A program made the translations under genes and the position numbers. The notes beneath the pieces are model-generated. The model saw nothing but the letters and a program-made list of their open reading frames with translations, did no database searches and had not been told where the DNA came from. This document shows, piece after piece, positions 55,582 through 64,000 of a DNA stretch of 64,000 bases; the stretch's first letter is position 1; each line of letters opens with the position of its first letter. Source of the stretch: Sycon ciliatum (Eukaryota > Porifera > Calcarea > Leucosolenida > Sycettidae); NCBI RefSeq assembly GCF_964019385.1, contig NC_088654.1, positions 3,810,610 to 3,874,609 of the forward strand, in the 5' to 3' direction.

Positions 55582-56343
55582 ATGAAGTTCGCCTACCTTG
55601 TCCTCCTGGGTGTGGTCATTACCTTGGCCGCACACGAATGCCAGGCAACTCCTGCATCGAGCAACACTGGAGAGCCGGCTGCTGCGAGGAACCTAGCCAT
55701 GAAGGCATACGCAGAGCACCTTGCCAACATGCTCCAGTATGCTAACTACGCCAAACCCAAACCCTACCCTAATGAAGCAGGAGTCCATGACTGGCGCCCA
55801 CTTGAGGCGGACGCCAGGCGCCGCGTTGCAGACATCGCTGATCCCAGACACCGCGCTGACGCAGGAGTCCATGACTGGCGCCCACTTAGGGCGGACGCCA
55901 GGAGCCGCTTTGCGGACATGGCCGATCCCAGACACCGCGCTGAAGCAGAAGTCCATGACTGGCGCCCACTTGAGGCGGACGCCAGGCGCCGCGTTGCAGA
56001 CATCGCTGATCCCAGACACCGCGCTGACGCAGGAGTCCATGACTGGCGCCCACTTAGGGCGGACGCCAGGAGCCGCTTTGCGGACATGGCCGATCCCAGA
56101 CACCGCGCTGAAGCAGAAGTCCATGACTGGCGCCCACTTGAGGCGGACGCCAGGCGCCGCGTTGCAGACATGGCCGATCCCAGACACCACGCTGAAGCAG
56201 AAGTCCATGACTGGCGCCCACTTGAGGCGGAGGCCAGGAGCCTCTTTGCGGACATCGCCGATCCCAAACACCGCGCTACTGCTGCTGAACCCAACCCCAG
56301 GCGCACCTTGGAGGATTTCGGATGGTGGGGACCGGTGCGTTAA
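55582..56343 (+). CDS. secreted 28-residue-repeat protein, possible peptide precursor
   Basis: 253 residues, one exon, TAA stop. Residues 1-22 (MKFAYLVLLGVVITLAAHEC then QA) form a clear signal peptide. A linker to 66 is followed by six repeats of exactly 28 residues (67-234; 84 bp each from 55780), pattern VHDWRPLEADARRRVADIAD then PRHRADA. Repeats 1-2 and 3-4 are near-identical pairs, so a 168 bp double unit was duplicated recently. The tail (235-253) ends FGWWGPVR. Basic sites (RRR, PRHR) recur in every unit, as in precursors cut into many copies of a peptide. No Gly-Lys/Arg amidation site or cysteine is present in the repeats. A secreted structural repeat is the alternative. The frame is chosen from the signal peptide and the TATA box; the other frames are also open because 84 is divisible by three. 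I know no named family. Confidence 0.78.
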   Translation: MKFAYLVLLGVVITLAAHECQATPASSNTGEPAAARNLAMKAYAEHLANMLQYANYAKPKPYPNEAGVHDWRPLEADARRRVADIADPRHRADAGVHDWRPLRADARSRFADMADPRHRAEAEVHDWRPLEADARRRVADIADPRHRADAGVHDWRPLRADARSRFADMADPRHRAEAEVHDWRPLEADARRRVADMADPRHHAEAEVHDWRPLEAEARSLFADIADPKHRATAAEPNPRRTLEDFGWWGPVR

Positions 56344-56962
56344 GGGACATGTACTGCGATCATACGACACCGCACAGGGCAGAGTGTTTTTCAAGGTTTA
56401 CACGCTGAGCTTTGGGATACTTCTGTTTGGTGGTTCGACGAAGCTGCTCAGATCAATCAACAGACGTTCCTAAGATGCACATTTCAATCTTTTCAAGTCA
56501 GGAGATGTTGGAATGCGTCTGTCCACACCGCTCGTCTTCTAACCCACTACAAAATCAAGAGACTCACATCTCCAATGCATTTTCATAATACTCTAGATAG
56601 GCGCTTTGCTGGCTCATATTTCTCTCAAAACTGTTACTTCAAGTAGATGTACTTCATTTAGACGCAATAACGTGCTGTGTGTAGTTATTGTGTCTCCCCT
56701 GCCGTATACTTTTTCTTCACCTCTATGATAATCATCTTAGTCTGTAAAAGCATTTCAGAGTTCAAGATGGTTATCCTGATTTTGTGGTGTGTCATCTTGC
56801 ATCCTTGCTTGCATAGTTTTATAACGGGGTGGCGTAGGCGGCGATTGCAAAAAGATGAATATCTGGCCAGCTGGGCAGAAAGTTGGCGTCTGATAGGAAT
56901 TCTGAAGCTGTCAGAGACGGTGGGAGACATTTCCAAAATCAACCAATTTCTGTAGGACTAAG
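56344..56962. other. 3' flank of the repeat-peptide gene
   Basis: Probably holds the 3' UTR. No canonical AATAAA is seen close to the stop. An open frame near 56677-56952 has hydrophobic runs but no supported start or domain. Confidence 0.3.
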
Positions 56963-57222
56963 AGACAATAATAATATAATAATAATAGAACAGTTCGCGT
57001 ACAAGGCAGCAAATGCTAACCTTTCCGCTTCTGTCTCTTTTGAGCTCTGCGACATGTAATGGTTGTGAAAATAAGGAAAAGAAAAAACCCGAGAGAAATG
57101 AAAGTGCACAACCGGATAGAGGTGTGTATGGTAATGGGTGTATGTAAGTACGCGCATGAATGTGTTAGTGTGCGTGCGGGGAAGTGTGCGTGCACGTGTG
57201 GACACAATAAGATGCGGCGATG
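56963..57222 (-). mobile_element. retrotransposon 3' UTR copy
   Basis: The complement matches 53330-53590: CTCCCCGCACGCACACTA-type stretch, CACCCATTACCATACACACC, CTCTATCCGGTTGTGCACTT, CAGAGCTCAAAAGAGACAGA and an (ATT)n end. Only the 3' UTR remains. It lies antisense to the fragment at 52783, 3.4 kb away. Confidence 0.85.
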
Positions 57223-57874
57223 TGAGTTAATCAAAAACAAGCTTTTAGATCTCCAGTCATTGTGAGAGATCGGAAGGGTGAAGTGTTCAAGATCCCGAAC
57301 TTATTCTTTAGAATAAGACAGCAAGAGCGAGGCAGGTGCGAGGGAATTGGAGGGCATCGAATGACATTATCCCTTCAAACTGTTTATGATGTATGCAGAC
57401 ACTCAACCGTACCCATGTCTAAGTTGGTAGACCTTAGAAGACGCCGACATGCCTTACTAGTACATCGAGAGCCTCTAACTGGCTGCTATTAAATAACTCT
57501 AAGGACCGCGCGAATTTCACTTTTTCTTTTCACTTTCTTTGTCGGAAATAGTCCAATTATGTACATTCTTCTAGGATCAGTCTTCTGATGATTGCGTAGA
57601 ACAGGACACTCGGCGTAGAGACAAAATGCACTGTACCTTGTGTGTGTGTGTGTGCTCTCTGGAGTGCTGATCTGTCCGCGCTGGCGTTGAGCAAGTCCAG
57701 GGTAAGTGAATACCTTGCCACCTTCCTCTGGGAATTCGCCTCTTATACGGGCAATCACAGAACATGGTATCACTGACCTGATACAACAACTAAAGAAAAA
57801 GCAAAACAAATGTATTGCTTTTCACTGGTTTGAGTCTTTGAGTGAAAGTTGTAAACGGGAAAAGTCGAAGAAGA
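57223..57874. other. gene-free stretch
   Basis: No recognised gene. CTGATGATTGCG near 57585 resembles a hammerhead start but has no intact partner strand. Confidence 0.3.
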
Positions 57875-57984
57875 AGGAATTGACTGTCACCACCAGGACT
57901 CAAACCAGGGACCCTCGCTTGTAGCCAGCGATGCTCTAATCACTGAGCTATGGTGTAGTCGTCATCCCAGCAGAGACCGTTCAA
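57820..57984 (-). mobile_element. tRNA-derived SINE
   Basis: The minus strand reads GAACGGTCTCTGCTGGGATG, ACGACTACACCATAGCTCAG (A-box), GAGGGTCCCTGGTTTGAGTC (B-box), then GACAGTCAATTCC and a body with TTTTCCCG ... CTCAAACCAGTGAA. The head is shared with 63074 and the body with 30100. The anticodon loop lacks the usual T before the anticodon, so it is not a working tRNA. Confidence 0.8.
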
Positions 57985-58249
57985 CATTGCATTGTTTTTA
58001 AAGGAAAAGGAAAAAAATGAAAATCCACCGTCCTTGGTCATTGCCAAAGAGCATTGTGCACCAATGTCCATGCAGGCTGCCATGGATTTCACCATTATTG
58101 GTGCTGAGTACAATGCAGATCTACAATACATGTACATGTACATGACAAGGGAAAGGGAGGCTCTCAGCCTCTAGTACGATAACAGAGCTGTACATGTGAT
58201 GTACATTGTACATGTACATCACATCGCTAACACTGATACGTTCTTGCAG

Positions 58250-58353
58250 ACGAGGTGGCGATAGTCGCCTCCGTGTATGCTGTTGGTGCCTTTGTTTTGC
58301 TATTGCTATTTCTCCTCACTATGCCTATAGATGTACAATCCTGCACACTATAA
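58250..58353 (+). CDS. possible exon coding a transmembrane segment
   Basis: After a good acceptor (GATACGTTCTTGCAG), an open frame gives DEVAIVASVYAVGAFVLLLL then FLLTMPIDVQSCTL and TAA. The hydrophobic run (VASVYAVGAFVLLLLFLL) has membrane-span length. No partner exon is identified, so it may be chance. Confidence 0.25.
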
Positions 58354-59281
58354 TTATGTGCATCGCCGAAACACCCTCTAAGTCTAAGTAGGCGCCGCAA
58401 TACATGTACATGTACATGTGCATACAAAGCATCAAGACTACTGTTCATGAGACCCCTGGACGCGTACAGTCACACTCTTGATAACATAAGTCATAACACT
58501 CTTATCTCGGTCCTCTCTGTATTTCGATGCCCTGCTTTCAGCGTGACGTCATGACATTCAGCTTCGCTTTCCTTTGTGACGCTAGTAATAACTAGTATGA
58601 TAGGAAGGTATGACAGTGAGATCACTGAGACGTGTCTGGGTATGATTATCAGCAGGACCAAGCAGGATAGCCGTAGTACTAGTAGCGCTATTAGCAGTAA
58701 AGTGGTGATGGTAATGATAAAGTGTCTGATTACTTACATTGCATAGTCTTAGACTTGCAACGACGTGGATCATGTCGGTCTCAGGCATTACGGCAGGAGC
58801 GGGGTACGTCTGCGTCACAGCATCGCGATCTCTCTCATTCAGAGAAATAGTGAGCAATATGACTTCCGGCTATAGCAAAAGCGTGTAACGTACGCTTGAC
58901 AGCATCGCTATCGTACCCAGTCATCATTATCCAGAGACACAGTGAGCCATAATATTATGGTTTTCTGCTTATCAGGACCATGGCTTGTCTGTGTGACAGC
59001 ATGACTATCGGCTCCTAGTCAAAGACATAGTGTGAGCGATATGACTTTCTGATATCGGTAAACACGGGGGTTCGCCTAGAGACGTATGGCTCTTATCGTC
59101 GGTGATTGCGTGTGTGTTTGCGAGCGTGGGTGTGTGTGTGTGTCTTAAAATACTTTTAGTTTTACTTTCATTTTGCACTGCACACGGTGCACACGGTGAT
59201 TCACGAGAGCAAAACTGGAGTCGGGGAATTCGTGATGCGAGCTGGAGGATGATGGGCTCATGCTCTGCACTGCTGAATTGT
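58354..59281. other. gene-free stretch
   Basis: Nothing recognised except a short GT run near 59110 and a repeated phrase (ACAGCATCGC/ACAGCATGAC ... GACACAGTGAGC) at 58815-59040 that looks like a degenerate ~90 bp tandem repeat. Confidence 0.35.
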
Positions 59282-60335
59282 TTAAGGGGGCACATCACCC
59301 AAAAATTCGCTGAAAAATCGAATTTGTAAATTCATATTGAGTGCTACGTCAGTTGAAAGAGCATGAATAGCTGCAAATTCTCTGAAAACTGTGTCCCTAT
59401 CTGACCAGCCGTTCAAGAGTTATGGCCGAAAATGTGCCCTTGCAAGGAAAGATTTTTTTGTTGCATGCTGTCATTTGTTGGCAGCACTGTATTTGAATGT
59501 GAGCAGACCGTGCGCAACTTGTCGTATTATGGAAACACGCGAAAGTGTGCAGAATTTTGCCCCAAGTCCAAAAAAGTCCAAAAAATCACGTTAAAAAACC
59601 ACGTATTGGGCTGCACGGCGGCGGGCGAAGCCCGCCGCCGTGCAGCAGGACTTTTGCCAGCACCCTCGTGACGTTGCAGATATGTGGCTTGATTATTGTA
59701 GTTGACGTTGATTTAGTGACTTTGGCAAGTTTGAGTCGTGTCAAGAAGTCAGGTAGGATTCAGTACTAGGCAGTAGTGAAACGTGAGTGGCAGTCTTTGC
59801 CGGTTTCTGAGGGCATCCTGGATTTGGTTTGCAGCGCTGTGGAAATGGCTTGCTGTGGAGGTCCCAGCACTGGATGTTGTATCAAAGGTACGACCTCGTA
59901 GCACGTGCCAAACCTAAAAAAATTCAAAAATTGCATTGGGTCTGTGGGAGTCCGTGAAAGAACGCCCACTCGTTCCGTTGTGACAGATTCCAGGGCCACG
60001 TTGAGGGGCCCTACCCCACCACGCATGGCTGCTTCTGGACTTGTTTTAGGTTTGGGTCCCGCGCACGGACAGAATGGGCACGAAAATGTGAAAAAAATGT
60101 AAATGCATTTGCTTGGCTCCTGGGTGGCTCGCACACCGTGGCACTATGCCGGAAATTTGAGTTTTTCCGGCCTGGAAAGCCTGTCAGTGAGACGCAAGAA
60201 CTTGTAAATCATGTCCTGAGGGCCAGCATAGTGGCAGGAGTGTGTGGTCAAAATTCCACTCAAATCCACTGAGAAACACCAAAGTTACGGTCAATTGAAT
60301 GCCATATGAAATTTAAGGGTAGGCTGCCCCCTTAA
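59282..60335. mobile_element. TTAA element D (inverted relative to A-C)
   Basis: 1,054 bp, ends TTAAGGGGGCACATCACCCA and ...GGGTAGGCTGCCCCCTTAA. It is internally homologous to elements A-C read backwards, including the perfect GC hairpin at 59611-59645 and the empty hAT site (GTGAAAGAACGCCC). It shares its right TTAA with element E. Confidence 0.88.
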
Positions 60336-61385
60336 GGGGGCACATCACCCAAAAATTCGCTGAAAAATCGAATTTGTAAATTCATATTGAGTGCTACGTC
60401 AGTTGAAAGAGCATGAATAGCTGCAAATTCTCTGAAAACTGTGTCCCTATCTGACCAGCCGTTCAAGAGTTATGGCCGAAAATGTGCCCTTGCAAGGAAA
60501 GATTTTTTTGTTGCATGCTGTCATTTGTTGGCAGCACTGTATTTGAATGTGAGCAGACCGTGCGCAACTTGTCGTATTATGGAAACACGCGAAAGTGTGC
60601 AGAATTTTGCCCCAAGTCCAAAAAAGTCCAAAAAATCACGTTAAAAAACCACGTATTGGGCTGCACGGCGGCGGGCGAAGCCCGCCGCCGTGCAGCAGGA
60701 CTTTTGCCAGCACCCTCGTGACGTTGCAGATATGTGGCTTGATTATTGTAGTTGACGTTGATTTAGTGACTTTGGCAAGTTTGAGTCGTGTCAAGAAGTC
60801 AGGTAGGATTCAGTACTAGGCAGTAGTGAAACGTGAGTGGCAGTCTTTGCCGGTTTCTGAGGGCATCCTGGATTTGGTTTGCAGCGCTGTGGAAATGGCT
60901 TGCTGTGGAGGTCCCAGCACTGGATGTTGTATCAAAGGTACGACCTCGTAGCACGTGCCAAACCTAAAAAAATTCAAAAATTGCATTGGGTCTGTGGGAG
61001 TCCGTGAAAGAACGCCCACTCGTTCCGTTGTGACAGATTCCAGGGCCACGTTGAGGGGCCCTACCCCACCACCCATGGCTGCTTCTGGACTTGTTTTAGG
61101 TTTGGGTCCCGCGCACGGACAGAATGGGCACGAAAATGTGAAAAAAATGTAAATGCATTTGTTTGGCTCCTGGGTGGCTCGCACACCGTAGCACTATGCC
61201 GGAAATTTGAGTTTTTCCGGCCTGGAAAGCCTGTCAGTGAGACGCAAGAACTTGTAAATCATGTCCTGAGGGCCAGCATAGTGGCAGGAGTGTGTGGTCA
61301 AAATTTCACTCAAATCCACTGAGAAACACCAAAGTTACGGTCAATTGAATGCCATATGAAATTTTTGGGTGATGTGCCCCCTTAA
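60332..61385. mobile_element. TTAA element E, near-identical to D
   Basis: Also exactly 1,054 bp. It differs from D at only a handful of internal bases and at its right end (TTTTTGGGTGATGTGCCCCC, then TTAA), which matches its own left end. Hairpin at 60661-60695. The head-to-tail pair points to a very recent tandem duplication or insertion into the terminal TTAA. Confidence 0.88.
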
Positions 61386-61498
61386 TACACTGTACAATTG
61401 TGATGGCAGTGCTGTAGCATTGGTTGAAGTGCTGTAGCATTGGTTGAAGTGCTGTTTGCTCCTGCAAGTAACTAAGTACATGTAATGATGTATGTTAC

Positions 61499-61600
61499 GT
61501 GTCCGTGCCTCTACTGCAATGTATTGTATTGTGTTGTATTGATTTATTTGAATTCCGTATCTCAACAGTACAATGTACAACTTGGGAAGATCCGAATGTA
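61499..61600 (-). mobile_element. SINE 3' fragment
   Basis: The complement of this segment matches 63215-63325: CATTCGGATCTTCCCAAGTT, GTACATTGTAC, GAATTCAAATAAATCAATAC and an (AATAC)n-like tail. It is a 5'-truncated copy of the SINE at 63074. Confidence 0.75.
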
Positions 61601-62231
61601 CACGCCTTGTTTCGTAGATTTTGCAATAAGCGAAGACTCCCCTGTAGCCATCCACTAAACCCATACAGCCATGTACATCTTCACAACACTCCAAACGGTC
61701 TCTGGGATAGCCGGCTACACCAATCCCTGAAAAAGAATGAAGTCAGTTTTGTAGAGTGAACACACCTGCGTACATATACTAGGTACTTGTCTTCTCCATG
61801 ATCCACTGTACACAATGTCATGGTAGTACACATTCAACACATACACAGTCATGTAGCTGTTTCGCTTGGTGTTGTCGTGACCAGGGAAGGGAGTACATAT
61901 ACTGCAATAGGTAAAAAATGATGTACTCAATGTTTGGTCACCTCGCTGCTATCTTTCGCCTTTCCTTTCCAGTCCAAGGCATTCAGCAAGAACGAAGCTG
62001 CGTACTCCGTCTTCTGCTGATTCGATTCAACGTCAACATGCAGATTATTTTATTTTTGTTATTTACTTGAAAAGCACATAACCACAAGGAAAGCAGACAA
62101 AGAAATAAGAGTACGGCAAGACAGATAACAGAGAGAGAGAGAAAAAGATTTGGGGATGATAACACAGTAGATAGGGATATAATATAATATGTGTGTGTAC
62201 ACACACTTGAGAGGGACGAAAAGCGTTTCTT
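61601..62231. other. gene-free stretch
   Basis: No gene recognised. It lies downstream of the minus-strand hammerhead and may be part of its retroelement, but no ORF or terminal repeat supports this. Confidence 0.3.
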
Positions 62232-62273
62232 CTGTAACTCTGAGTTTCACGGTTTTAACCGATCATCAGACAG
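62232..62273 (-). ncRNA. hammerhead ribozyme, partly decayed
   Basis: On the minus strand CTGATGA (62269-62263) is followed by a CGGTT/AACCG stem II whose first position is a T-T mismatch. GAA comes next, then stem III ACT-CAG-AGT, the cleavage-site T (complement of A62236) and stem I 3' strand ACAG pairing with CTGT before the core. Stem I has only four perfect pairs, then a mismatch. The stem III triplets and following TAC equal those of 5341-5392 (ACT-NGG/CAG-AGT-T-AC), which suggests one family. Cleavage is possible but probably weak. Confidence 0.7.
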
Positions 62274-62468
62274 CAACTACGTATGTGTGTGTATGTATGT
62301 GTATGCGTATGGGCATGCCTCTGTCCGTGCATGTGTGAAGTCATTAAATCGGGAATGCACACAGATCCCAGTTGATGGATTGTGTTCCGCTTAGATCGGC
62401 AGCACCAGGACGGCGTGTGCGGCAACAGTTTGTGTTGTTCTGAACTTGGTCATTAGCGACACCCGCAC

Positions 62469-62472
62469 GCTC

Positions 62473-62521
<49 letters not shown>

Positions 62522-62544
62522 AACACACACACACACACACACAC
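62469..62544. repeat. (AC)n microsatellite
   Basis: AC repeat with GC interruptions. A short frame directly after it (LVAIAALVLITASPINSIAA) ends at AAG/GTATAA, but there is no supported gene. Confidence 0.9.
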
Positions 62545-63073
62545 TGGTAGCAATTGCGGCCCTTGTGCTCATCACTGCGAGTCCCATCAACAGCATCGCC
62601 GCTCCTAAGGTATAACTCCCGCTTCTGCTCGCTCTGCTGCTGCCGCTGGCTACCGTCATCCAGCGACGGTGTTAGTATTCAACGTGTCGGTGGTGGAATG
62701 ATAACGGGAAGCGACTGCCCGCTTGGCGCACAGCTTAGCCGCTGCGCCTTACCTAAGTGATTTCACGCGTGATCGTCTGCCGAGTTTAAACGTAGGACTC
62801 TGCTTGTCGTAACCAACACCAACTCGACACATGTTTCCAATAAAATCACTTTTGCAATCCGCAAAGGCACACAATGAAAACCTTGGTCAAATTCCGTTGT
62901 GACTCAGAGTGTTATGGCTGAACCAATCAGCAGACAACGAACCTTTTGGAATTCAGTATGCTTAAAATGCACGCTAGTTTGTACGTGTAGTGCCTGGGTT
63001 ACAGTGAGAGCTGCGTCCCACCAGCCTGTATGAATTCACAGGCAGTGTGAGTTACGAGGTCTGAAGAATATGC

Positions 63074-63325
63074 TGAACGGCCTCTGCCGGGATGACGACT
63101 ACACCATAGCTCAGTGGTTAGAGCATCGCTGGCCTCAAGCGAGGGTCCCTGGTTCGAGTCCTGGAGGTGACAGTCAATTGTTTCTTCATATCCCACCTTT
63201 ATGTTTATGAACATTGTCATTCGGATCTTCCCAAGTTGTACATTGTACCATTCAGATACCGAATTCAAATAAATCAATACCAGACATGTACACCATAATA
63301 CAATACAATAGAGTACAATCTAGAT
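63074..63325 (+). mobile_element. tRNA-derived SINE, longest copy
   Basis: Head GAACGGCCTCTGCCGGGATG, A-box TAGCTCAGTGGTTAGAGC, B-box GGTTCGAGTCC, then GGTGACAGTCAATTG and a body with TTCGGATCTTCCCAAGTTGT. The tail is ATACAATACAATAGAGTACA. The ~75 bp head folds like a tRNA, but the anticodon loop is abnormal. RNA polymerase III transcription is expected for the family. Confidence 0.82.
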
Positions 63326-64000
63326 CGTTATTTTTTTTGTTATGCGGTGAAACCGTTTGTAAGTATAACGTACCTCCAGGATCCATACAATTATAATATG
63401 TGTGTCTTCATAGCCCAAGTACTGTATATCCGATGCAAAGAGAAATGTATGTTATATCCGTGGTACAAGCTAAGTAGCTAAACACTTCCAAAGTTCTCGA
63501 TATTTCGAGGACCAGTGCCTAGTTGTGCCAAAATCGCCATAAACCAATATTTTCATTGCTGTTTGATGACTGAATGGCCTTTCCCGCCAGGAAACTGCAG
63601 AGTAACTGAAAGCTTTCGTTATATCCGTGGTGCGTAATGCTGAAAATTCACTGAGCTTTCGCTGGTTGATTTCCGTGCAGGCTACTATTGATCATGGCTC
63701 AGTAACTAGAATAGGAGGGTTTGTAATAAACGAACCATGGCGAAAGGTAGGATGAGGGGGAGAGGGGGGCAAAAATTAAAAAAAAAACTCAAATGAGGAA
63801 AGTTGGCACAGCAAGAGACGGTAGCCTTGCAGAGCGTATAGTCCTACACCATACAACATGCCTATCGACATCAGCCTAATCATTATTACATCACCATCCG
63901 CATTTACATAGGTCGTTCACGCGTGAACATGAGCCCCATACTTCAATATCGTACTTCAATATCACATTGCTTTTCCGGAGAGCTCAGTGCCAAGGAACTA
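63326..64000. other. gene-free end of window
   Basis: Two GTTATATCCGTGGT motifs (63453 and 63618) may be ends of an old mariner-like element. Nothing else is recognised. Confidence 0.35.

Noticed and set aside
55693..56473. Open frames of 180-250 codons overlapping the repeat-peptide gene in other frames and on the minus strand
   Set aside because: The 84 bp unit is a multiple of three, so all frames stay open together. Only the frame from 55582 has a signal peptide in the right place after a TATA box.
57583..57640. CTGATGATTGCG...ACACTCGGCGTAG as a fourth hammerhead
   Set aside because: There is no GAAA after the possible stem II and neither stem I nor stem III pairs; at best a badly decayed copy.
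62546..62600. Hydrophobic short frame after (AC)n ending at a donor-like AAG/GTATAA
   Set aside because: Too short, next to a microsatellite, and no partner exon; chance is the simpler explanation.
63103..63175. Functional tRNA gene
   Set aside because: A- and B-boxes are present, but the loop before the anticodon lacks T33, the acceptor stem is imperfect and the same head recurs reversed at 57.9 kb with a common tail. It is a SINE.

Overview
The window reads as nuclear DNA of an animal. It has spliced genes with GT-AG introns, TATA-type promoter sequence, several classes of non-LTR retrotransposon, a Penelope-like fragment, tRNA-derived SINEs, many short inverted-repeat elements, long (GT)n/(GA)n/(AC)n tracts and many ACATGT runs. 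Gene families (CRAL-TRIO lipid transfer, GH125, class 3 lipase, C2H2 zinc finger) and repeat types fit an invertebrate. A sponge or other early-branching marine animal is my guess, but the sequence alone does not settle it.

Four genes are well supported. They are a three-exon CRAL-TRIO protein (9.35-12.4 kb, +), an intronless secreted GH125-like alpha-mannosidase (15.3-16.9 kb, -), an intronless membrane-anchored class 3 lipase (31.1-32.0 kb, -), and a secreted protein made of six near-identical 28-residue repeats behind a TATA box (55.4-56.3 kb, +). A small C2H2 zinc-finger gene (38.3-38.7 kb, +) is likely. Two single exons (45.8 and 58.3 kb) are weak candidates. Nothing suggests that these genes share a pathway.

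Most of the rest is mobile DNA. 0.5-6.6 kb: copies of a ~200 bp inverted-repeat element, an RT remnant and a hammerhead ribozyme. 17.5-29.0 kb: a dense nest of DNA elements, with an inverted pair of TA-flanked elements around a hAT-like element, a foldback element, three head-to-tail TTAA-flanked elements (two carrying the same hAT insertion) and a non-LTR retrotransposon. 33.2-35.3 kb: a ~2 kb element with terminal inverted repeats and a broken cysteine-bearing ORF. 37-38 kb: Penelope-like remains. 40.0-44.5 kb: a Harbinger-like element, then a non-LTR element split by an antisense insertion with a 7 bp target duplication. 48.5-54.6 kb: pieces of an R2-like element, a second RT fragment and foldback elements. 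59.3-61.4 kb: two almost identical TTAA elements in tandem.

The most striking signals are two hammerhead self-cleaving ribozymes that fold perfectly on paper (5341-5392 and 47746-47791, +), a third decayed one on the minus strand (62232-62273), and the repeat-peptide gene at 55.6 kb. All structural statements come from reading the bases by eye; no alignment or folding program was run.
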